Shown: positions 7,883 through 17,118, counted from the first letter of the stretch. The stretch is DNA of 64,000 bases from Streptomyces vinaceus (GCF_008704935.1 NZ_CP023692.1:4741001-4805000); one strand, 5' to 3'. The notes: generated from the letters alone by a model not told the origin. A program made the numbers and translations.

Positions 7883-8452
7883 GTGGACAATGGTGTCTCT
7901 GCGGGAAGCACGGCCTCGACTTCGACCCTCGGGAACATAGCCCTGGGTCTCACCCTTCTCGCATTCGGTATCGGCCACACCGCCATCGTCAGCGGAGTGT
8001 CCGTCGCCAACTCCGTGTCACTCGCGACCTACGTCGGCGGTCTCGCCCTGTTCGTCCTCGGAGTCCTCGAATTCCGTGGTGGGAACGGCTTCAACGGCAC
8101 GGCGTTCGCGGGCCTCGGCGCCTTCTGGTTCACCTGGGCCACGGGGGCGGACGGAAAGGTTTCGGCACATGCGGCCGGACTCTTCCTGGTCCTCTTCGCC
8201 CTGCTCGCGCTGACCCTCACCCTGAGCGCCGCGAGCGGACTGTTCGGCCAGGGCGCGTACGCCCTGCTCACCCTCTCCCTGCTGCTCCTCGCGGTCGGCT
8301 CCTTCGCCGACATCGGCGGGCTCGCCAAGGTCGCCGGCTGGGTGGCCGCGCTCTGCGGGCTGATGTTCTGGTACGGCGCCACCGCGGCGCTGGCCCACTG
8401 GCCCACCGCGCTGGGCAAGTCCTCCGGCCGCGGCGCGGTCGCCACGGGCTGA
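7883..8452 (+). CDS. GPR1/FUN34/YaaH family acetate-type transporter
   Basis: A 189-residue inner-membrane protein with six hydrophobic segments (LGNIALGLTLLAFGIG; ATYVGGLALFVLGVLEF; TAFAGLGAFWFTWAT; AGLFLVLFALLALTLTL; YALLTLSLLLLAVGSFADI; AGWVAALCGLMFWYGATAAL). This is the topology and length of the succinate-acetate permease family. The N-terminal family signature NPxPLGL is present in degenerate form (LGNIALGL). It probably moves acetate or another small monocarboxylate. It starts at GTG with AAGGGAG seven bases upstream and ends at a strong terminator at 8479-8512. Confidence 0.85.
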   Translation: MDNGVSAGSTASTSTLGNIALGLTLLAFGIGHTAIVSGVSVANSVSLATYVGGLALFVLGVLEFRGGNGFNGTAFAGLGAFWFTWATGADGKVSAHAAGLFLVLFALLALTLTLSAASGLFGQGAYALLTLSLLLLAVGSFADIGGLAKVAGWVAALCGLMFWYGATAALAHWPTALGKSSGRGAVATG

Positions 8453-8478
8453 GGCCCCCCGCGGAAGCGGACGTACGG

Positions 8479-8512
8479 GAACGGCCCCCGGGGAATCCCC
8501 CGGGGGCCGTTC
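8479..8512. terminator. bidirectional terminator between yaaH-type gene and glmS
   Basis: GAACGGCCCCCGGGG (8479-8493) pairs perfectly with CCCCGGGGGCCGTTC (8498-8512) around a 4-base loop. It separates two convergent genes. Confidence 0.85.
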
Positions 8513-8535
8513 TGCCGCCTGGTGAGCGGGTGCGA

Positions 8536-10353
8536 CTACTCGACCGTGACGGACTTCGCCAGGTTGCGCGGCTTGTCGATGTCCCGGCCCAGGGCCAGGG
8601 CCGTGTGGTACGCCAGCAGCTGGAGCGGGATGCCCATCAGGATCGGGTCCAGCTCGTCCTCGTTCTTGGGCACGAGGATCGTGTGGTCGGCCTTCTCCTG
8701 CTCGCGGTGGGCGACCGCGAGGATCCGGCCGCTGCGGGCCTTGATCTCCTCCAGCGCCGCGCGGTTCTTCTCCAGCAGGTCGTCGTCCGGCACGATCGCG
8801 ACCGTCGGCATCGCTGGCTCGATGAGCGCGAGCGGGCCGTGCTTGAGCTCGGAGGCCGGGTAGGCCTCGGCGTGGATGTAGGAGATCTCCTTGAGCTTGA
8901 GGGAGGCCTCCAGGGCCACCGGGTAACCGCGGACCCGGCCGATGAACATCATCGACTTGGCCTCGGCGTACTCGGCCGCCAGCTTCTTGATGTCCTCCTC
9001 GCCTTCGAGGATCTCCTGGATCTGCGCGGGCAGCTTGCGCAGGCCCTCGATGATCCGCTTGCCGTCGGTGACCGACAGGTCGCGGATGCGGCCCAGGTGC
9101 ACGGCGAGCAGCGCGAAGGCCACGACCGTGTTGGTGAAGCACTTGGTGGAGACGACGCAGACCTCGGGGCCGGCGTGCACGTACACGCCGCCGTCGGCCT
9201 CGCGGGCGATCGCGGAGCCCACCACGTTGACGACGCCGAGGACGCGGGCGCCCTTGCGCTTGAGCTCCTGCACCGCGGCCAGCACGTCGTACGTCTCACC
9301 GGACTGGGAGACGGCGATGTACAGGGTGTCGGGGTCCACGACCGGGTTGCGGTAGCGGAACTCCGAGGCCGGCTCGGCGTCCGCGGGGATGCGGGCCATG
9401 CTCTCGATGAGGCCGGCGCCGATCAGGCCCGCGTGGTACGAGGTGCCGCAGCCCAGGATCTTGACCCGGCGGATGCCGCGCGCCTCGCGCGGGTCCAGGT
9501 TCAGGCCGCCCAGGTGCACGGTGTTGAAGCGGTCGTCGATCCGGCCGCGCAGGACGCGGTCGACCGCGTCGGGCTGCTCGGAGATCTCCTTGTGCATGTA
9601 GGTGTCGTGGCCGCCCATGTCGTACGAGGCGGCCTCCCACTCCACGGTCTCCGGGGTGGCGGTGGTCTTCGTACCGCTGGTGGTGTAGGTGCGGAAGTCG
9701 TCGGCCTTGAGGGTGGCCATCTCGCCGTCGCCCAGGGTCACGACCTGGCGGGTGTGGGCGATCAGCGCGGCCACGTCGGAGGCGACGAGCATCTCCTTCT
9801 CGCCGATGCCGAGGATGACGGGCGAGCCGTTGCGGGCCACGACGATGCGGTCGGCGAAGTCGGCGTGCATGACGGCGATGCCGTAGGTGCCCTCGATCGC
9901 CTTGACGGCCTCGCGGACCTTCTCCTCCAGGGTGTCGGCCTGGGAGCGGGCGACGAGGTGGACGATGACCTCGGTGTCGGTCTCCGAGACGAAGACGACG
10001 CCCTCGGCCTCCAGCTTGGTGCGGAGCTCGGCGGCGTTGTCGACGATGCCGTTGTGGACGACCGCGACCTTGCCCTCGGGGTCCAGGTGCGGGTGCGAGT
10101 TGACGTCGCTCGGCGCGCCGTGGGTGGCCCAGCGGGTGTGGGCGATGCCGGTGGTGCCCGCGAAGCGCTTGGGCACGCGGGACTCCAGCTCGCGGACCCG
10201 GCCCTTGGCCTTGACCACCTTGAGCGCGGGGGACTTCGGGCTGTTGACGACGATGCCCGCGGAGTCGTATCCGCGGTACTCCAGTCGCTGCAGGCCTTCC
10301 AGCAGCAGCGGTGCCACGTCACGCTTGCCGATGTAACCCACGATTCCGCACAT
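8536..10353 (-). CDS. glmS: glucosamine-6-phosphate synthase (isomerizing)
   Basis: A 605-residue enzyme making glucosamine-6-phosphate from fructose-6-phosphate and glutamine, the entry to UDP-GlcNAc and cell wall synthesis. It opens MCGIVGYIGKR with the N-terminal nucleophile Cys and continues RLEYRGYDSAGI, HTRWATHG and VHNGIVDN in the glutaminase domain. Two SIS sugar-isomerase domains follow (GCGTSYHAGL, SQSGETYDVLAA, GRGYPVALEASLKLKEISYIHAEAY) and the C-terminal KSVTVE. The start ATG at 10353 is fixed by the MCGI sequence and an upstream AGGAGGGG. S. coelicolor has two glmS paralogues, and I recall the one in this position as glmS2. It may be one of two copies here too. Confidence 0.95.
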   Translation of the reverse strand: MCGIVGYIGKRDVAPLLLEGLQRLEYRGYDSAGIVVNSPKSPALKVVKAKGRVRELESRVPKRFAGTTGIAHTRWATHGAPSDVNSHPHLDPEGKVAVVHNGIVDNAAELRTKLEAEGVVFVSETDTEVIVHLVARSQADTLEEKVREAVKAIEGTYGIAVMHADFADRIVVARNGSPVILGIGEKEMLVASDVAALIAHTRQVVTLGDGEMATLKADDFRTYTTSGTKTTATPETVEWEAASYDMGGHDTYMHKEISEQPDAVDRVLRGRIDDRFNTVHLGGLNLDPREARGIRRVKILGCGTSYHAGLIGAGLIESMARIPADAEPASEFRYRNPVVDPDTLYIAVSQSGETYDVLAAVQELKRKGARVLGVVNVVGSAIAREADGGVYVHAGPEVCVVSTKCFTNTVVAFALLAVHLGRIRDLSVTDGKRIIEGLRKLPAQIQEILEGEEDIKKLAAEYAEAKSMMFIGRVRGYPVALEASLKLKEISYIHAEAYPASELKHGPLALIEPAMPTVAIVPDDDLLEKNRAALEEIKARSGRILAVAHREQEKADHTILVPKNEDELDPILMGIPLQLLAYHTALALGRDIDKPRNLAKSVTVE

Positions 10354-10429
10354 AAAGTCTTGCCCCTCCTGAAGTTCGGTTGCCCTTGCCGCTGTTGTCG
10401 CCGCGCCTGTCCGTCGGCGGCCCTGTCGC

Positions 10430-10726
10430 TCAGCCGTAGACGATGCGGCGCAGCTGCCGGACCGAGAGTTCCGGCGGCGCCACGGCGCGGTGCGGCAGCT
10501 CGGCCGCGATCCGCTCGAAGATCTCCGCGTTGACCGCCCCGCCGGACTGGAGCTCACGGTGGCGGCGGCGCACGAATTCCTCGGTCGTCTCGTCGAAGTA
10601 CGCGAGTACGTCGAGCACCACCCGGGCGGCCTCGCCGCGCTGCAGCGCGGTGCTGCGCACCAGGTGGTCGACGAGATCGTCATGAGACGGGCGGCGGTCG
10701 AGCACCCGTAGATACTGACTGGCCAC
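10430..10726 (-). CDS. conserved hypothetical protein (98 aa)
   Basis: A small, mostly helical soluble protein. MASQYLRVLDRRPSHDDLVDHLV is followed by GEAARVVLDVLAYFDETTEEFVRRRHRELQ and ends with LPHRAVAPPELSVRQLRRIVYG. The last part looks like a short helical DNA- or protein-contacting tail, but no known domain is recognised. It lies 76 bases upstream of glmS on the same strand and could share its transcript. A terminator hairpin at 10742-10767 marks its upstream boundary. Confidence 0.7.
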   Translation of the reverse strand: MASQYLRVLDRRPSHDDLVDHLVRSTALQRGEAARVVLDVLAYFDETTEEFVRRRHRELQSGGAVNAEIFERIAAELPHRAVAPPELSVRQLRRIVYG

Positions 10727-10741
10727 GGCCGGGAACGCAAA

Positions 10742-10767
10742 GATCCTGCCCGATTCCGGGCAGGATC
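10742..10767. terminator. terminator hairpin
   Basis: GATCCTGCCCG (10742-10752) pairs with CGGGCAGGATC (10757-10767) around ATTC, in the gap between the DUF4429 gene (ends at 10826) and the start of the 98-aa gene. It stops leftward transcription from the DUF4429 gene. Confidence 0.75.
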
Positions 10768-10825
10768 CTCCTGGTCCAGACCAGCGGAATGCGTAAATCC
10801 GGTCAGCGAAAGCGGGAGGTAAGGG

Positions 10826-11731
10826 TCAGAAACGTCTCAAAACGGCCTGCTTGGCCGCGGCGAACTCCTCGGCCGTGAGGATGCCGCCCTGGTGCAGATC
10901 GCCGAGCTCGCGCAGCCGGCGCAGCAGGGCGTCGTGGTCCTCCGGGGCCGCCGGCTCCGCCGCCGAGGCCGCCAGCTCCGGCACCGGCGCCTTGGACAGG
11001 GCCGGGGCGGACTCGGCGGGCGCCGCGGCGCCCCGGGGATGGGGCATCCGTACCGCCACGGCCGCCGCGACCAGCGCCATCAACGGGTCCTTCTTGAAGC
11101 CGAACAGCTCCACCGTGTGCGGGTCGTACTTGGGCGCGGGCGCTGCCGGGGCGCCGGCCAGGGTGAACCTGATCCATCCGTTCTCCAGGCCCTTCGAGGG
11201 GGACCACTCCACCGCCCGCAGGTCAGCGACCCGGAACTCGCGGGGCCCGCCGGAGCTCTTGGCCTCCTCCGTCGTCCAGTTCCAGTCCAGCGCGACCCGG
11301 TCCCCGTCGAAGGCCACCGTCCCGTCCCCGGCGGCCACCGAGATCGGCACGGCCGGCCCCGGCAGCAGGTAGGCGTCCGCCGGCCCGGGGTCCACCTGGT
11401 CCAGCAGGAGCGCGCTCCGGACCTCGTCCACGAAGTACTCCGCCACCCCGGTCCGGTCCGCGTCCACCGTCAGCCGGTACGGATCGGAGGCCTCCGGCAG
11501 CCGCCCGCCCGTCACCTGGAGCAGCGGGTCCGCGCCGTCACGCAGCTTCAGCCTCAACCGGCCGGTCCTGCGGCCCGGTTCGTGACTGATCCCGGCGAGC
11601 GCGTGCAACGGGACGACCACCTCGCCCAGCGTCTGGCGCAGCAGCCCCACCCCCTTGTCGCGGCCGGGCACGATCCGCACCGCGTCCCCGTCGAAGGTCC
11701 ATGTGCCGTCCTTCTGGATGATTTCCGCCAT
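10826..11731 (-). CDS. DUF4429 domain protein with C-terminal SHOCT domain
   Basis: A 301-residue cytoplasmic protein. It has two beta-rich DUF4429 repeats, WTFDGDAVRIVPGRDKG to about residue 130 and VAFDGDRVALDWNW to about 210 with VELFGFKKDP. An Ala/Pro-rich linker leads to a C-terminal SHOCT motif, LLRRLRELGDLHQGGILTAEEFAAAKQAVLRRF. SHOCT tails are short oligomerisation or regulatory helices. The biochemical role is unknown. It is conserved in streptomycetes, and the first repeat resembles PH-like bacterial domains. Start ATG at 11731. It is divergent from the hexosaminidase gene with only 51 bases between them. Confidence 0.8.
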   Translation of the reverse strand: MAEIIQKDGTWTFDGDAVRIVPGRDKGVGLLRQTLGEVVVPLHALAGISHEPGRRTGRLRLKLRDGADPLLQVTGGRLPEASDPYRLTVDADRTGVAEYFVDEVRSALLLDQVDPGPADAYLLPGPAVPISVAAGDGTVAFDGDRVALDWNWTTEEAKSSGGPREFRVADLRAVEWSPSKGLENGWIRFTLAGAPAAPAPKYDPHTVELFGFKKDPLMALVAAAVAVRMPHPRGAAAPAESAPALSKAPVPELAASAAEPAAPEDHDALLRRLRELGDLHQGGILTAEEFAAAKQAVLRRF

Positions 11732-11782
11732 CCGCCGATTCTCGCACCGGCCCCGGCAGGCCCGTTGTCCTATACCTGCTCT

Positions 11783-13363
11783 ATGAGAGTCCTGCGACGC
11801 ACGCTCGGCACGCTCCTGGTCCTCGGCGCGGCCGTCTCCTGCGCCTCGTCCCCCGCCGCCGACGCCAGACCCGGGGACGGCCGCCCGGCCGCCCTCGCCC
11901 CCTACGCTCAGCTCCTGCCGGCGCCCGCCTCCGCCCGGGCCGAAGGTCCCGGGTACGCGGTGGGCGCGGGCACGGTCATCCGTACCGGCCCGGGCGGCGA
12001 GGAGGTCCGGCGCGTCGGCGAGCTCCTCGCGGAGCAGCTCAGGGGCTCCAGCGGGCTCCCGCTGCCCGTGGTCGACGGGGCCGAAGGCGACGGGATCCGC
12101 CTGCGCCTCGACGAGCGGGCCGAGGGGACCGGCGCCGAGGGGTACCGGCTGGAGTCCGCTCCGGGCGGGGTCACGCTGACCGCCCGGACCCCCGCGGGGC
12201 TCTTCCACGCGGGCCAGACGCTGCGCCAGCTGCTGCCGCCGGCCGGTCCGGGCACGGTGCCCGGCGGGGAGATCTCCGACGCCCCCCGCTTCGCCTACCG
12301 GGGGGCCATGCTGGACATCGCCCGCCACCACTTCACGTCCGAGCAGGTCAAGCGGTACGTGGACCAGCTCGCCCAGTACAAGGTCAACACGCTGCACCTG
12401 CACCTGACCGACGACCAGGGCTGGCGGATCGCGATCGACTCCTGGCCGCGGCTGGCGCAGTACGGCGGCGGCAGCGAGGTCGGCGGCGGCCCGGGCGGGT
12501 ACTGGACGAAGGACCAGTACCGGGACCTGGTGGCGTACGCGGGCGAGCGGTACGTCGACGTGGTCCCGGAGATCGACATGCCGGGGCACGTGAACGCGGC
12601 CCAGGCCTCCTACGCCGAGCTGAACTGCGACGGGAAGGCGCGCGAGCGCTACACCGGGACCAAGGTCGGCTTCAGCTCGCTGTGCGTCGGCGAGGAGCGG
12701 ACGTACGCGTTCGTGGACGACGTGCTCGGCGAGCTGGCCGAGCTGACGCCGGGCCGCTACCTGCACATCGGCGGGGACGAGGCGCACTCGACGCCGGCGG
12801 CGGACTACGCGGCGTTCATGGACCGGGCCCAGCAGATCGTCGGGCGCCACGGCAAGACGGTGGTGGCCTGGCACCAGCTGGCCACGGCCCGCCCGGCGCC
12901 GGGGGCGGTCCTCCAGTACTGGGGTCACGACAGGACGGCGGCCGCCGAGAAGGCGGCGGTGGCCGCGGCGGCGAAGGCGGGCCACCGGCTGATCCTCTCG
13001 CCCGCGGACCGGCTGTACCTGGACATGAAGTACGACCTGACGACCAAGCCGGGGCTGGCGTGGGCCGGGCTCGTCCCGGTGCGCAGGGCCTACGACTGGG
13101 ACCCGGCGACGTACCTGGCCGCGGCCGGGGTGCCGGAGTCCGCGGTCCTCGGCGTCGAGGCGCCGCTGTGGACGGAGACGATCGCGACCCGGGCGGACCT
13201 GGAGTTCATGGCGTTCCCGCGGGTACTGGGCCTCGCGGAACTCGGCTGGAGCCGGGGTCCGCGCGACTGGAGCGAGTACGGCCGCCGGGTCGCGGCGCAG
13301 GGCCCGCGGCTGGACGCCCAGGACATCACGTACTACCGGGCGCCGGACGTCCCCTGGACGTAG
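11783..13363 (+). CDS. secreted beta-N-acetylhexosaminidase (GH20)
   Basis: A 526-residue exported enzyme that removes terminal GlcNAc/GalNAc from chitobiose-type sugars. The signal peptide is MRVLRRTLGTLLVLGAAVSCASS. The Cys after AVS could be a weak lipobox, so it may be a lipoprotein. A GH20b N-terminal domain (about 40-160) precedes the (beta/alpha)8 barrel: YRGAMLDIARHHF, VNTLHLHLTDDQGWRIAI, VPEIDMPGH and the catalytic pair in HIGGDEAHS near residue 330, ending WTETI and LGWS. No ribosome site precedes the ATG, and a TATACC element seven bases before it suggests a leaderless transcript. Together with glmS and the GH3 gene at 49 kb it fits amino-sugar recycling. Confidence 0.9.
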   Translation: MRVLRRTLGTLLVLGAAVSCASSPAADARPGDGRPAALAPYAQLLPAPASARAEGPGYAVGAGTVIRTGPGGEEVRRVGELLAEQLRGSSGLPLPVVDGAEGDGIRLRLDERAEGTGAEGYRLESAPGGVTLTARTPAGLFHAGQTLRQLLPPAGPGTVPGGEISDAPRFAYRGAMLDIARHHFTSEQVKRYVDQLAQYKVNTLHLHLTDDQGWRIAIDSWPRLAQYGGGSEVGGGPGGYWTKDQYRDLVAYAGERYVDVVPEIDMPGHVNAAQASYAELNCDGKARERYTGTKVGFSSLCVGEERTYAFVDDVLGELAELTPGRYLHIGGDEAHSTPAADYAAFMDRAQQIVGRHGKTVVAWHQLATARPAPGAVLQYWGHDRTAAAEKAAVAAAAKAGHRLILSPADRLYLDMKYDLTTKPGLAWAGLVPVRRAYDWDPATYLAAAGVPESAVLGVEAPLWTETIATRADLEFMAFPRVLGLAELGWSRGPRDWSEYGRRVAAQGPRLDAQDITYYRAPDVPWT

Positions 13364-13395
13364 CCCGCGTCCGGCCGCAGAAGCGAGGACGCCGA

Positions 13396-13438
13396 GGCGG
13401 GTGCGCTGCCGAGGGACCGTATCGGCAGCGCACCCGCC
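13396..13438. terminator. bidirectional terminator between hexosaminidase and desD
   Basis: GGCGGGTGCGCTGCCGA (13396-13412) pairs perfectly over 17 bp with TCGGCAGCGCACCCGCC (13422-13438). It closes both the hexosaminidase gene and the leftward des operon. Confidence 0.85.
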
Positions 13439-13445
13439 CCTTTGA

Positions 13446-15236
13446 TCACCGTCGCGATGCGTAAGGCGCGACGGGGTTCTTGAGGGTGCCGACGAGCTGG
13501 AGGGCGGCCGCCGGGTCGGCGAGGTCCACCATCTGCTTGTTGTTGCGCAACTGGAGCCGGTTCAGGCAGGACAGCTGGAACTCCTCGGCGAACAGGTCGT
13601 AGCGCTCGAAGCGCTCCGCGAGCTGCGGCATCGACTCCTGGTAGTCGTGGCCGCACTCCGCGACCGCCCGCCAGAAGGTCTCCTCCTCGCAGATGCCCTC
13701 CGCCGCCAGGATCGAGCCCAGGAAGCGGAAGAAGCAGTCGAAGACGTCCGTGAAGATCGACAGGAGCTTCATGTCCTCCGGGATGTCGGCCCTGACGCGC
13801 TCGACGGCCGGCGGGAGCACCGCGTCGGGGTCCATGACCACGATCTCCTCGGCGATGTCCTTGAAGATCGCCCGCTTCACCACACCGTTCTCGATGACGA
13901 GGATGGTGTTCTCGCCGTGCGGCATGTACGCGAGGTCGTACTGGTAGAAGCAGTGCAGCAGCGGCAGGAGGTAGGCCCTCAGGTACGGCTTCAGCCACTG
14001 CGACGGGGTCAGGCCCGACTCCTCGATCAGCGCGCCGACGAAGGACTTGCCCTCGGAGTCGACGTGCAGCAGCGAGGCCATGGTCGCCAGGCGCTCGCCG
14101 TCCTCCAGCGATTCCACCGGGGACTCGCGCCACAGGGCGGCCAGCATCTTGCGGTACGGCGAGTAGCGGTCGGTGGCGCGCTCGTACTGGCGGTGGTGGT
14201 AGCCGATCGCCGCGCGCTCGCGGATGATCGAGAAGTCCACCGACCGCAGGACCTCGTCGCCCTCGATCAGCTGGTGCAGCCAGTCGTTGATCTCCGGGGT
14301 GGCCTCCATGTAGGCCGCGGACAGGCCGCGCATGAAGCCCATGTTGAGGACCGAGATGGCGGTCTTCACGTAGTGCTTCGTCGGCGTCGTGGTGTTGAAG
14401 AACGTACGGATCGACTGCTGGGCCAGGTAGGCGTCCTCGCCCTCGCCGAGCAGCACGAGGCGGCGGTTGGCGATCTCGGCGGCGAAGGTGACCGTGGTCT
14501 TGTTCCACCACTGCCAGGGGTGGACCGGCAGGAAGTGGTACTGCGCCGGGTCCAGGCCCAGGGCCGACAGCTTGGCCTCGAACCCCGCGACGGCGGCTTC
14601 GCCGAGCTCGGCGCGCATGAACGCGTCGTGGTCCAGGCCCGCGCCCGCCGTGAAGGTGGAGACGTCCTTGCGGGCGGCCACCCACACCAGGTGGACGGGG
14701 CTCGCCGTCTCAGGGGCGTACGAGAGGTACTCGTGCACGCCGAAGCCGAGCCGGCCGTTGTTGGCGACGAAGCAGGGGTGGCCCTCGGTCATGCCCGTCT
14801 CGATGTCCTGGAAGGAGGACTTCGCGAGGACGGCGGCGGGGACCTGCGGCTTCGTGTACTTGAAGCCCGAGCCCGCCAGGGTGGAGGAGATCTCCTCCAG
14901 GTAGACCGGCAGGACCTCCGGGCTCAGGCCCAGCGCCTCGCGCATCTCGATGTGGAAGTCGAGGGCGTCCAGCGGGAGCTCGGCGCCGTCCCGCAGGCGG
15001 GTGACCGAGGCCTCGTCTACCGCCCAGTGGTCCAGGGCGTGGCGGGCCGCGGTGAAGCGGTACTCGACGGAGCCGTCGTCGCTGAGGACGGTGTACGTGG
15101 ACCCTGAGCCGTCGACCGGCTCCGGGGTCAGCAGGCGCTCGTGCGAGAACTCCGCCAGGGCCTTGCGGACCAGGGCGCGGTTCGCGCGGGCCCACAGCTC
15201 GGGGGACAGGTGCGAGATCGCGTCGGCGAGGCTCAT
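13446..15236 (-). CDS. desD: DesD, NIS siderophore synthetase (IucA/IucC family)
   Basis: A 596-residue ATP-dependent synthetase that condenses three N-hydroxy-N-succinylcadaverine units and closes the macrocycle of desferrioxamine E (the acetylated mix gives type B). IucA/IucC features are visible: GHPCFVANNGRLGFG near residue 160, HPWQWWNKT, the ATP-site SIRTFFNTTTPTKHYVKTAISVLNMGFMRG, and the C-terminal FhuF-like part with HGENTILVIENG. It is the last gene of a leftward operon, and its ATG overlaps the desC stop (ATGA), indicating translational coupling. Confidence 0.96.
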   Translation of the reverse strand: MSLADAISHLSPELWARANRALVRKALAEFSHERLLTPEPVDGSGSTYTVLSDDGSVEYRFTAARHALDHWAVDEASVTRLRDGAELPLDALDFHIEMREALGLSPEVLPVYLEEISSTLAGSGFKYTKPQVPAAVLAKSSFQDIETGMTEGHPCFVANNGRLGFGVHEYLSYAPETASPVHLVWVAARKDVSTFTAGAGLDHDAFMRAELGEAAVAGFEAKLSALGLDPAQYHFLPVHPWQWWNKTTVTFAAEIANRRLVLLGEGEDAYLAQQSIRTFFNTTTPTKHYVKTAISVLNMGFMRGLSAAYMEATPEINDWLHQLIEGDEVLRSVDFSIIRERAAIGYHHRQYERATDRYSPYRKMLAALWRESPVESLEDGERLATMASLLHVDSEGKSFVGALIEESGLTPSQWLKPYLRAYLLPLLHCFYQYDLAYMPHGENTILVIENGVVKRAIFKDIAEEIVVMDPDAVLPPAVERVRADIPEDMKLLSIFTDVFDCFFRFLGSILAAEGICEEETFWRAVAECGHDYQESMPQLAERFERYDLFAEEFQLSCLNRLQLRNNKQMVDLADPAAALQLVGTLKNPVAPYASRR

Positions 15237-15820
15237 ATGGACTCTCCCGTCAGGCCGGTGGCCGCCTCGAACTGCGCGCGGGTGCAGAAGCTCAGCAGGG
15301 CCGTCTTCTCCGGCTTCTGCACCGGGCCGTCGGGGACGAAGCCGACCGCCTCGTTCAGGGCGTGCACCGCCGTGTTCTCCACGTCCGGCTCGACGACCAC
15401 GCGCTCGGTCTCCGGGTCGGCGAACAGCGCGGCCATCACCGTCGTGATCACGGCGCGGGTGAACCCGTGCAGCGGCCGCTCGCTCGGCGCGACGAGGAAG
15501 TGCATGCCGACGTCGCCGGGCTGAGCTTCGTACAGGCCCACCAGCTCCAGTTGGGCCGGGTCGTACCTCTCCATCAGGAAGGCCGGGCGGCCCTCGTGGA
15601 GGCCGATGAAGGCGTCGTGGTGCTCGTGGGCGGCGATGCGCATGTACTCGCGCTCGACCTCCGGCAGCGAGGCGTCCTGCATCATCCAGAACGAGGCCTT
15701 GGGGTGCGTGACCCAGCCGTGGAGCAGCTCCGCGTCGGCGAACGGGTCCAGCGGGCGGATCGCGAAGGTGCCGAGGACGGCGTCGGTGCGGGTGTAGACG
15801 GTTTCTGCGGTGGTGCTCAT
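15233..15820 (-). CDS. desC: DesC, N-hydroxycadaverine acyltransferase (GNAT)
   Basis: A 195-residue acyl-CoA-dependent N-acyltransferase that attaches succinyl or acetyl groups to N-hydroxycadaverine. The sequence shows the AlcB/RhbD-type siderophore acyltransferase fold: FAIRPLDPFADAELLHGWVTHPKASFWMM, IGLHEGRPAFLMERYDP, DVGMHFLVAPS and PERVVVEPDVENTAVHALNEAVGF-type elements (ERVVVEPDVENTAVHALNEA). Both ends overlap neighbours by four bases (ATGA with desB upstream and desD downstream), a tightly coupled operon. Confidence 0.94.
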   Translation of the reverse strand: MSTTAETVYTRTDAVLGTFAIRPLDPFADAELLHGWVTHPKASFWMMQDASLPEVEREYMRIAAHEHHDAFIGLHEGRPAFLMERYDPAQLELVGLYEAQPGDVGMHFLVAPSERPLHGFTRAVITTVMAALFADPETERVVVEPDVENTAVHALNEAVGFVPDGPVQKPEKTALLSFCTRAQFEAATGLTGESI

Positions 15821-17118
15821 GCGTGGCTGCCTTCCGGGGCGGCGAACTGCTGGAACGCGATGGACTTCTCGACCTTGTAGTACTCGCGGCCGAGGAGCTC
15901 TCCGACGATGTACGCGTTGCGGTACGCGGCCATGCCCAGGTCGGGCGAGGTGATGGAGTGGTTGTGCACCGTGCCGTTCTGCAGGAAGACCCCGCGGCCG
16001 GTCACGTCGATGCTGTAGTTGCGGGCCGCGTCCGGTCGGCCGTGGCCGTCGAAGACGAGGCGCTCGCGCACCGGGTTCAGGAACTCCGGCAGCGTGTACT
16101 TGTACCCCGTCGCGAGGACCAGGCCCTCGGTGGCGAGGGAGAAGTCGCGCTCCTGCTCCTCCTGGCGCAGCCCCAGGGTGTAGGTGCCCGTGGTGGTGTC
16201 GTACGCCGCCGAGTTCAGCGAGGTGTTGGTCAGCAGGGTGGTCGGGACGGGGCCCGGCGAGGTGACCTTCTTCTGGTAGAGCAGGTCGAAGATGGCGTTG
16301 ATGAGCTCGCCGTCGATGCCCTTGAACAGGTTCTTCTGCTGGGTCTCCAGCCGGTAGCGGGTCTCCTCGGGGAGCGCGTGGAAGTAGTCCACGTACTCCG
16401 GGGAGGTCATCTCCAGCGTCAGCTTCGTGTACTCCAGCGGGAAGAACCGCGGGGAGCGGGTCACCCAGTTGAGCTGGTAGCCGTGCACGTCGATCTCGGA
16501 GAGGAGGTCGTAGTAGATCTCCGCCGCGCTCTGGCCGGAACCGATGAGGGTGATCGACTTCTTCTGCTGGAGCTCCGCCTTGTTCTGCACGTACGCGGAG
16601 TTGTGCGTGAAGTCGCCGCCCAGACCGGCGCAGGCCGGCGGGACGTGCGGCGGAGTGCCGGTGCCCAGGACCAGGCGGCGTGCGCGGTGGGTCTCGCCGC
16701 GGTCGGTGTGTACCTCGTACACCTCGGCCCGCTCGTCGTACGTGACCTCGGTGACGGAGGTGGAGTACTGCACGTTGGTGAGGCGGTCTGCGGCCCAGCG
16801 GCAGTAGTCGTTGTACTCGGTCCGCAGCGGGTAGAAGTTCTCCCGGATGTAGAAGGAGTACAGCCGGTCCTTGTCCTTCAGGTAGTTCAGGAAGGAGAAG
16901 GGCGAGGTCGGGTCGGCGAGGGTGACCAGGTCCGACATGAACGGCGTCTGCAGGTGCGCGCCGTCCAGGAACATCCCGGCGTGCCACTCGAAGTGCGGCT
17001 TCGACTCGATGAAGAGACCGTCGAGCTCGTCGATCGGCGCGGTCAGGCAGGCGAGTCCCAGGTTGAAGGGACCGAGGCCGATGCCGATGAAGTCGTGGGG
17101 CTCAGAGGTGGACGGCAA
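15817..17118 (-). CDS. desB: DesB, cadaverine N-hydroxylase
   Basis: A 433-residue FAD- and NADPH-dependent N-monooxygenase of the lysine/ornithine hydroxylase family. The FAD loop is GIGLGPFNLGLA at the N-terminus, the NADPH loop ITLIGSGQSAAEIYYDLL lies near residue 190, and the family's ATGY motif is in LVLATGYKYTLPEFL. It hydroxylates cadaverine made by DesA. The start is a TTG (17118) preceded by GGGAG at a six-base spacing, inside the end of desA, with which it overlaps by 17 bases. A TTG start in a coupled gene may tune its dose. Confidence 0.94.
   Translation of the reverse strand: MPSTSEPHDFIGIGLGPFNLGLACLTAPIDELDGLFIESKPHFEWHAGMFLDGAHLQTPFMSDLVTLADPTSPFSFLNYLKDKDRLYSFYIRENFYPLRTEYNDYCRWAADRLTNVQYSTSVTEVTYDERAEVYEVHTDRGETHRARRLVLGTGTPPHVPPACAGLGGDFTHNSAYVQNKAELQQKKSITLIGSGQSAAEIYYDLLSEIDVHGYQLNWVTRSPRFFPLEYTKLTLEMTSPEYVDYFHALPEETRYRLETQQKNLFKGIDGELINAIFDLLYQKKVTSPGPVPTTLLTNTSLNSAAYDTTTGTYTLGLRQEEQERDFSLATEGLVLATGYKYTLPEFLNPVRERLVFDGHGRPDAARNYSIDVTGRGVFLQNGTVHNHSITSPDLGMAAYRNAYIVGELLGREYYKVEKSIAFQQFAAPEGSHA

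Noticed and set aside
8536..10740. A 734-residue GlmS with a long N-terminal extension
   Set aside because: GlmS needs Cys at position 2 after Met removal. MCGIVGYIG at 10353 with AGGAGGGG upstream fixes the start, and the extension lies over the separate 98-aa gene in another frame.
10892..13363. An 823-residue hexosaminidase starting before 11783
   Set aside because: The upstream part is antisense to the DUF4429 gene, and a proper signal peptide starts at 11783.
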